From Nostoc sp. 'Peltigera membranacea cyanobiont' 210A (GTDB lineage Bacteria > Cyanobacteriota > Cyanobacteriia > Cyanobacteriales > Nostocaceae): 64,000 nucleotides of DNA. Below, piece by piece: positions 59,559-64,000 of this stretch. Below the pieces are notes generated by a model, which was not told the origin of the DNA, ran no database searches, and saw only the letters and a list, made by a program, of their open reading frames with translations. The position numbers and the translations under genes were made by a program. The stretch is taken from positions 94,295 through 158,294 of the forward strand of contig NZ_NOLJ01000011.1 in NCBI RefSeq assembly GCF_002246015.1, given 5' to 3'. The first letter of the stretch is position 1. Every line of letters begins with the position of its first letter.

Positions 59559-60614
59559 CTATGTTGTTGCTTTCTTCACGCAGCGCGTATCCTTACCAGC
59601 CTCTTTACAGTCTTCAAACACGATTTTTTTACTAACAATTTCTTGGTTTGCATTCAATACCTTTTGCTTTACTGCCTCCGGTATGATTGCCCCAAATTTT
59701 CCTAAAAATAAGATATCTGTTCTTTCTAGCCCGATTGTATATATTTGTCCTTTAATTTGTTTTTGTTTAGCTAATTCTCCTATATAAGCTATGGCTAAAT
59801 CTAAGCGTTTGACAGCACTGCTTAAAACAGCTTTTGGTGCAACGTCTAATTGATCCTTGGTATTACCAAAAGCATATACTCCTTTTTCACCTGCTGTTTG
59901 TAAGACTGCGGCTGAAGCATTATCTAACCATTGATAGATGACATCAGCCCCAGAAGAAATTAATGCCAGAGTCGCTTCCTTGGCTTTGGCAACATCATTC
60001 CAATCACCTGTAAAAGTAGAGGTAATTTGGATATTTGGTTTAACAGACTTTGCTCCTAATTCAAATCCCCGCAGTTCTCCCTCGGTAGCGGGAAACTTCT
60101 CTCCGGCAATATAAGCTAATTTATTAGATTTAGTAATAGAAGCACCGATAATGCCACACAAATAACTAGCTTGTAGGTGATCTATTCGTAAAGAAGCAAT
60201 ATTCTCAGCCTTGAGATTACCATTTACTCCGACAAAAAATGTGTTGGGGAACTGTGAAGCGACTTGTTCAATTGCAGCATCAAATTGTCCGCCATGCGCG
60301 AAGATGAGATTGTAACCTTTACGAGCAAAATCTGTTAATACTTCTGTTTGATCTGCTTGTGCTACTTTTTCGACATAAGCGGTTTCTGCACCTAGCTTTT
60401 GTTTTGCTAGATTAATTCCTTCATAACCAGATTGATTCCAGCCTTTATCGGTAATCATTCCAGGGAGAGCGATCGCTATTTTAAACCCTTCAGTACTACC
60501 CGTTGTTGTCGCTGTTGGTGTCGTCTGATTACTGCAAGCTTGTAGCAGTAAGCTAGTACCAAACCCTGCTGAACCGAGCAAGATAAATTCACGCCGACTA
60601 AAGTTTGTTGTCAT
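59559..60614 (-). CDS. BMP family ABC transporter substrate-binding lipoprotein
   Basis: 351 residues. N-terminus with a twin-arginine motif SRREFILLG and lipobox LLLQAC (Cys at about 27): it is exported, perhaps folded, and lipid-anchored. The BMP/Med fold shows KIAIALPGMITDKGWNQSGY, FIFAHGGQFDAAIE-like (LIFAHGGQFDAAIEQVASQF), FVGVNGNL, LAYIAGEKFPATEGELRGFE and VIYQWLDNASAAVLQ. Characterised members bind nucleosides or purines. First gene of the minus-strand array, so its promoter lies upstream of 60614. Confidence 0.92.
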   Translation of the reverse strand: MTTNFSRREFILLGSAGFGTSLLLQACSNQTTPTATTTGSTEGFKIAIALPGMITDKGWNQSGYEGINLAKQKLGAETAYVEKVAQADQTEVLTDFARKGYNLIFAHGGQFDAAIEQVASQFPNTFFVGVNGNLKAENIASLRIDHLQASYLCGIIGASITKSNKLAYIAGEKFPATEGELRGFELGAKSVKPNIQITSTFTGDWNDVAKAKEATLALISSGADVIYQWLDNASAAVLQTAGEKGVYAFGNTKDQLDVAPKAVLSSAVKRLDLAIAYIGELAKQKQIKGQIYTIGLERTDILFLGKFGAIIPEAVKQKVLNANQEIVSKKIVFEDCKEAGKDTRCVKKATT

Positions 60615-60703
60615 ACCTCGCCTTCAGATAGCTATTTGAGTTATTTCAACACTCTAAAGTCGTAGGTGGTATTTTGAAAACAATTTCTCTTGAATTTCTT
60701 AAA

Positions 60704-60770
60704 GACGCGATAAATCGCCGTCTCTACAATAATCAGTCTTTTGTCAAAACGGCGATTCATCGCGTCTCTT
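60704..60770. repeat. Two AGACGCGAT-type palindromes upstream of the binding-protein gene
   Basis: AGACGCGATAAATCGCCGTCTC (two halves around 60704-60725) and an inverted ACGGCGATTCATCGCGTCTC (60748-60767). They lie between the BMP gene and the toxin gene; open frames across them are nonsense. Confidence 0.65.
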
Positions 60771-60891
60771 GCCTTATCCTGCATTTTATGCAGTTTTAGC
60801 ATTTTCATCAGATGCTTGTTCTGCAACATTTTTCAAGCGACTCGATCTGATTTTGCGGATGCGATCGCAGTTTATAGAAGGGCGATCGCGA

Positions 60892-61278
60892 TCACCATAT
60901 CGTTTGAACAAGATATTGTGTAATTTTCTGATCAATTGTCACAATTGGCAAATTCTCTACTTGGCTTTGAGCAATCAAAATCCGATCAAATGGATCTCGG
61001 TGGATATTTGGTAAACTAGCAACTTGCAAAACATGGCTCATTTGAATAGGTAAACTTTCAAAGCGATTGATTGCCAGACGAGTTGGAATATATTGTTCTA
61101 CAGGTTCAGGTAAAGTCAGTTTCCCTAATTTATTTTTGATGACAATTTCCCATGCACTTACCACGCTCAAAAATAGGATGTTACCTGAATCAGCAATTAA
61201 GTTACGAGCATTGGCAGATAATTGAGGATCATTTGTTACCCACCAAATGAATGCATGGGTATCTAGTAAAGCTCTCAT
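60892..61278 (-). CDS. vapC: VapC-like PIN domain toxin
   Basis: 128 residues. PIN RNase fold with acidic residues in place: Asp6 in ALLDTHAFIWW, Glu in SVVSAWEIVIKNKLG, Asp in IHRDPFDRILIAQ and Asp in IVTIDQKI. VapC toxins cut tRNA or rRNA; the target is unknown. It follows the antitoxin gene by 2 bases, in the usual antitoxin-first order. Type II toxin-antitoxin, found in multiple copies in such cyanobacteria. Confidence 0.92.
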   Translation of the reverse strand: MRALLDTHAFIWWVTNDPQLSANARNLIADSGNILFLSVVSAWEIVIKNKLGKLTLPEPVEQYIPTRLAINRFESLPIQMSHVLQVASLPNIHRDPFDRILIAQSQVENLPIVTIDQKITQYLVQTIW

Positions 61279-61280
61279 TA

Positions 61281-61529
61281 CTAAACGAGGTTAGAATTTT
61301 CAAAATCACTCAAGATTTCTTCTGGTAAAGGCTCGTTGAAATCTGGTGCAATAAACACTTTACCTTTATCTAAGCCTGGAATGCGAGGAGAACTGATATT
61401 CGTAAAGGCGACTAGACGTGCAACTGGAATCCCCTGTTCAGCAATCACGACTTCTTCACCGAGCAATACCTGACTCAGAAGTTCACTAAATTTGGCAGTT
61501 GCTTGAGCAACGTTGACAGTAATAGTCAT
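61281..61529 (-). CDS. Phd/YefM-type antitoxin (VapB partner)
   Basis: 82 residues. TVNVAQATAKFSELLSQVLLGEE is the Phd/YefM DNA-binding half, VVIAEQGIPVARLVAF the conserved beta hairpin, then a charged C-terminal region (about 50-82) that wraps around the toxin. It neutralises the VapC-like toxin encoded next to it and represses the shared promoter. Confidence 0.9.
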   Translation of the reverse strand: MTITVNVAQATAKFSELLSQVLLGEEVVIAEQGIPVARLVAFTNISSPRIPGLDKGKVFIAPDFNEPLPEEILSDFENSNLV

Positions 61530-61754
61530 CTGCCTTGGTAATTAATTCCTAATATTCTTTACGATAACACTAGATGAGTGGGCGATGCCTACGGGGGTAA
61601 ACTACGCAGATCGCAGTTTAGACAAATCCAATTGCTGCGCTGCACCACACAAGCGTGGAATACAACCCAAAGACTTTGGGCTTGACAAAATATAACTGTT
61701 AAAATCAGCATAATGGTGTCAAAATGCGAATAAAACACACCCAACAGGAGAAAA

Positions 61755-62000
61755 ATGCCAGCCATTGTTAAACTACAACTCTCCTTAGAAACTTTAGCAA
61801 AAGCAATATCTTCTCTTGATTTAATAGAAAAACGTCAACTTCAAGAGCTAATTGAGCAACAAATTTTTGAAGCCGAAGAAGCTTTGTATGAAGACGACGC
61901 AGAAACACTGGCAGAAATTGAAGCAGCTCGCGCTGAGTATAAAGATGGTGAGTCCGTGACTATAGATGAATATCTTGCTAACCGCTCAGAGCAGAGATAA
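61755..62000 (+). CDS. Small antitoxin-like acidic protein, lone
   Basis: 81 residues. A strong ribosome binding site (AGGAG, 61747-61751) precedes the ATG. The protein is helical and acidic (ALYEDDAETLAEIEAARAEY), ending in VTIDEYLANRSEQR. The ending resembles short 'prevent-host-death-like' or RelB-like antitoxins (IDEYLA), but no toxin gene is next to it on the same strand; the DUF3368 pair lies beyond, convergent. It may be a solitary antitoxin or remnant of a module. Confidence 0.6.
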   Translation: MPAIVKLQLSLETLAKAISSLDLIEKRQLQELIEQQIFEAEEALYEDDAETLAEIEAARAEYKDGESVTIDEYLANRSEQR

Positions 62001-62052
62001 TGAGTTATGCGATCGCTATTTGCCCATAAGATCAATCTACACATCTAATACA

Positions 62053-62538
62053 CTACTCATCAACAAGTCTAAGTGCAGACTCCAAAACTTGTGTACTGAC
62101 TCTAAAACCAACCTGAATCAGTTGTTCAAAAATCGGTTTAGCGGCTTCTAGCTTACCTTCCCGTTTCGCAAGCAGAATAACACCGAGAGTTCCTCGCACC
62201 GGAATCTCTAAAGCAAGTGCTGCGGTTTTTGCGGCGCGATCGTCTAGAATTGCTTCATAGCCAGGATTGTTATATATCCAGGTGAGAACGTGACTTTCTC
62301 CTAAACCAAGACCCCATGCAGCAATTACTGGATCGACTTGTTGTACATCTTGAATATAAATAGTTCCTTCATTCAAAATCCAGAGTTTTGCAGGGTCATT
62401 ATCTGGTGCAATGCAGATTTCTTGAACAACACCGCTAGGAATGACAACCTCATCACAGAGTTCTGAGAGCAAATGAACTTGGTTAATCTTAGTCAGCACA
62501 ATCAATGGAGAAGCATTCACAACCCATTGTCTAGTCAC
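62053..62538 (-). CDS. DUF3368 PIN-like toxin
   Basis: 161 residues. VVNASPLIVLTKINQVHLL at the start, VVIPSGVVQEI, GLGLGESHVLTWIYNNPGYEAILDDRAAKTAALAL, then GTLGVILLAKREGKLEAAK. This is the DUF3368 pattern, a PIN-like fold: Asn/Asp near the start, Glu in GESHVL and DDRAA as the acid set. The upstream gene overlaps by 8 bases. Predicted RNase toxin of a type II module. Confidence 0.88.
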   Translation of the reverse strand: MTRQWVVNASPLIVLTKINQVHLLSELCDEVVIPSGVVQEICIAPDNDPAKLWILNEGTIYIQDVQQVDPVIAAWGLGLGESHVLTWIYNNPGYEAILDDRAAKTAALALEIPVRGTLGVILLAKREGKLEAAKPIFEQLIQVGFRVSTQVLESALRLVDE

Positions 62539-62785
62539 GCGCTAACTCCTGGGCTAATTCTTCAGGAGTTACTTGAAAAGGTGAGACATTATAGCGATCG
62601 AGTGCTTCTAAAAATTGCTGACGGCTAACTCCGGCAATTTCAGCAGCCTTAGATTGGGAAAGCGTACCAACTTCATACCATTTAACAGCAGCCGCTAAAC
62701 GCATCTCTTGAACAAATGTTTCTGGATTAGTGCGGAGTGCTGAAAAAACATCATTTGGAAGTTGAATATTAATTTGTATGGTCAT
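62531..62785 (-). CDS. UPF0175 family antitoxin
   Basis: 84 residues. QINIQLPNDVFSALR (strand), RLAAAVKWYEVGTLSQSKAAEIAGVSRQQFLEAL (helix-turn-helix) and a C-terminal toxin-binding segment (ALDRYNVSPFQVTPEELA). UPF0175 proteins are partners of DUF3368 toxins, and here the stop overlaps the toxin start by 8 bases. It should bind DNA at its own promoter. Confidence 0.9.
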   Translation of the reverse strand: MTIQINIQLPNDVFSALRTNPETFVQEMRLAAAVKWYEVGTLSQSKAAEIAGVSRQQFLEALDRYNVSPFQVTPEELAQELARD

Positions 62786-63178
62786 AAATTCAGTATTATT
62801 TATGGAGAGCTAATAGCGCGATCAACAATAACAATCAAATACTACCATTACTAATAAAGACGAGAACAAAGCCAAAGATAACCCCTGGCGATCGCTCATC
62901 GACAGTCTAGACAATTTCTGTGATGATTTCATGACTAATTGCGATCGCTCACTCATCGACACCAGAGATAGTTTGTAAATGCGATACCTGCTTGATGGTT
63001 GAGTAGCTGTGAATAGCGATCGCACTTTGCTTAAAACTATAGATCCTGCATCCCCTTATACCACTTGATCAAAATCAGGCTACAGATGCAGGTTAAATCT
63101 AACTCTCTTAAATTACGAATTACGAATTTGTACTGAGCGTAGCCGTTGGCGCAGCCTCTCGTAGAGAAGTATTACAAA
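62786..63178. other. HIP1-rich spacer between TA module and repeat protein
   Basis: No gene. It holds GCGATCGCTCATCGACA at 62889 and the related GCGATCGCTCACTCATCGACA at 62941, further HIP1 octamers near 63016, two heptamer units GAATTAC near 63116-63129 and a repeat unit GCGTAGCCGTTGGCGCAGCC near 63137-63156. It carries the promoter of the antitoxin gene, not identified. Confidence 0.5.
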
Positions 63179-64000
63179 TTATTTCCACCATTGCGCCACA
63201 TCTACAATAGCGCGGGCAACTTCTGCCGTTGCTGCTTCACCACCTAATGCAAATATAACTGGAAATAATGCCTTGATATCTTGCAGCAAATTAGGGCGAG
63301 TACGAAGAGAGACTTGATGAAGTGTATCTCGCCAAAGGGGCAAAAGTTCGGCAATTGGCATTTGCGACAAACCAGAAGCTAAGGCACTCAAGGCATTGGC
63401 ACGATAATTCTCAGACTGAATCGCCCTGGCAGCAGCAAGGGCTTCTGGCAATAACTCTGGTGGCAGTTTCTCAGCTAAGGCACTCAAGGCTTTGGCACGA
63501 GAATTCTCAGACTGAATCGCCCTGGCAGCAGCAAGGGCTTCTGGCAAAACCTCTGGTAGTTTGTCAGCTAAGGCACTCAAGGCTTTGGCACGAGAATTCT
63601 CAGACTGAATCGCCCTGGCAGCAGTAAGGGCTTCTGGCAATAACTCTGGTGGCAGTTTCTCAGCTAAGGCACTCAAGGCATAGGCACGAGAATCCTCAGA
63701 CTGAATCGCCCTGGCAGCAGCAAGGGCTTCTGGCAATAACTCTGGTGGCAGTTTCTCAGCTAAGGCACTCAAGGCATAGGCACGAGAATTCTCAGACTGA
63801 ATCGCCCTGGCAGCAGCAAGGGCTTCTGGCAAAACTTCTGGCAGTTTCTCAGCTAACGCACTCAAGGCATAGGCACGAGAATTCTCATCCTGAATCGCCC
63901 TGGCAGCAGCAAGAGCTTCTGGCAAAACCTCTGGCAGTTTCTCAGCTAAGGCACTCAAGGCATAGGTACGAGAATTCTCATCCTGAATCGCCCTGGCAGC
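63179..64000 (-). CDS. Protein of near-identical helical repeats (N-terminus beyond window)
   Basis: The frame is open to the window edge, so the N-terminal part is unknown; 273 residues are seen. Six and a half units of 31 or 32 residues read SALAEKLPPELLPEALAAAR then AIQSENSRAYAL, differing mainly by E-V or P-E-L at one place and by a few substitutions. Each unit should form a helix pair, giving a HEAT/TPR-like solenoid. The final 75 residues (LASGLSQMPIAELLPLWRDT ... ARAIVDVAQWWK) are a non-repetitive cap. In cyanobacteria such solenoids are often the sensor arms of large STAND or protease proteins. That is an inference, as the N-terminus is not seen. Confidence 0.85.
   Translation of the reverse strand, partial: AARAIQDENSRTYALSALAEKLPEVLPEALAAARAIQDENSRAYALSALAEKLPEVLPEALAAARAIQSENSRAYALSALAEKLPPELLPEALAAARAIQSEDSRAYALSALAEKLPPELLPEALTAARAIQSENSRAKALSALADKLPEVLPEALAAARAIQSENSRAKALSALAEKLPPELLPEALAAARAIQSENYRANALSALASGLSQMPIAELLPLWRDTLHQVSLRTRPNLLQDIKALFPVIFALGGEAATAEVARAIVDVAQWWK

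Noticed and set aside
60641-60829. Minus-strand 62-codon frame upstream of the BMP gene
   Set aside because: Made mainly of the AGACGCGAT palindromes; the opposite-strand frames are equally meaningless.
63179-64000. Regular ~95-bp spacing considered as a CRISPR-like array
   Set aside because: The units are contiguous coding repeats with no variable spacers, in one long open frame.

Overview
The window comes from a filamentous, probably heterocyst-forming cyanobacterium (order Nostocales: Nostoc, Tolypothrix, Calothrix and relatives). Signs of this are the many HIP1 octamers (GCGATCGC), tandem heptamer repeats (for example 18035-18062, 40212-40279, 50341-50375), small dispersed repeats of the Nostocales type, and families typical of the group (YlqD, DUF1802, DUF2157/GDYXXLXY, ComFB, Uma2, acyl-ACP synthetase). 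No rRNA, tRNA, CRISPR array or intact insertion sequence was seen. Genus and species cannot be fixed from the sequence alone.

Layout. 1-8346: housekeeping genes (methyltransferase end, rtcB, pyruvate dehydrogenase E2, YlqD, acyl-ACP/CoA synthetase) plus an Rpn-type nuclease gene with a 12-bp tandem repeat. 8576-17020: a small unknown gene, a 114-bp MITE, then a tight five-gene operon, the most interesting part of the window. It encodes a trypsin-co-occurring (Tco1-like) domain protein, a trypsin-like protease with a helical C-terminal tail, a P-loop NTPase starting with a matching helical segment, a STAND NTPase with TPR-like repeats, and a radical SAM/SPASM enzyme. I read it as a protease-effector conflict (defence or programmed-death) system with an unexplained radical SAM component. 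17046-20522: an rRNA m5C methyltransferase and a DUF2157/GDYXXLXY pair. 21088-26999: small membrane proteins, a ZIP-transporter fragment, a dnaJ/cbpA gene broken by a 21-bp repeat inserted in a HIP1 site, cbpM, and an MgtA-type P-type ATPase.

27220-36236: an accessory region with a NACHT protein (bacterial NLR-like, HTH at the N-terminus), a mosaic of dispersed repeats, ComFB, a second copy of the MITE whose end supplies the stop codon of a DUF4360 gene, small membrane and zinc-ribbon proteins, an esterase and a Uma2 nuclease. 36237-47550: an M16 peptidase pair (one active, one without the zinc motif), TetR, DUF4332, a methyltransferase, PhzF, a HIP1-repeat lipoprotein, aminopeptidase P, aroE, an alpha/beta hydrolase and a lipoprotein. 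47551-50073: mostly non-coding, with an aldo/keto reductase pseudogene, DUF1802 and repeats.

50074-60614: a small conserved protein, gamma-glutamyltransferase, and eight codirectional minus-strand genes forming two ABC importers: a BMP/nucleoside type (substrate-binding protein, double ATPase, two permeases, with a Uma2 gene between them) and an osmoprotectant (OpuC-like) type. 60892-62785: two toxin-antitoxin pairs and one lone antitoxin-like gene. 63179-64000: the end of a protein built from almost identical 31/32-residue helical repeats, cut by the window edge.

All family names come from reading the translations by eye; no database search was run.
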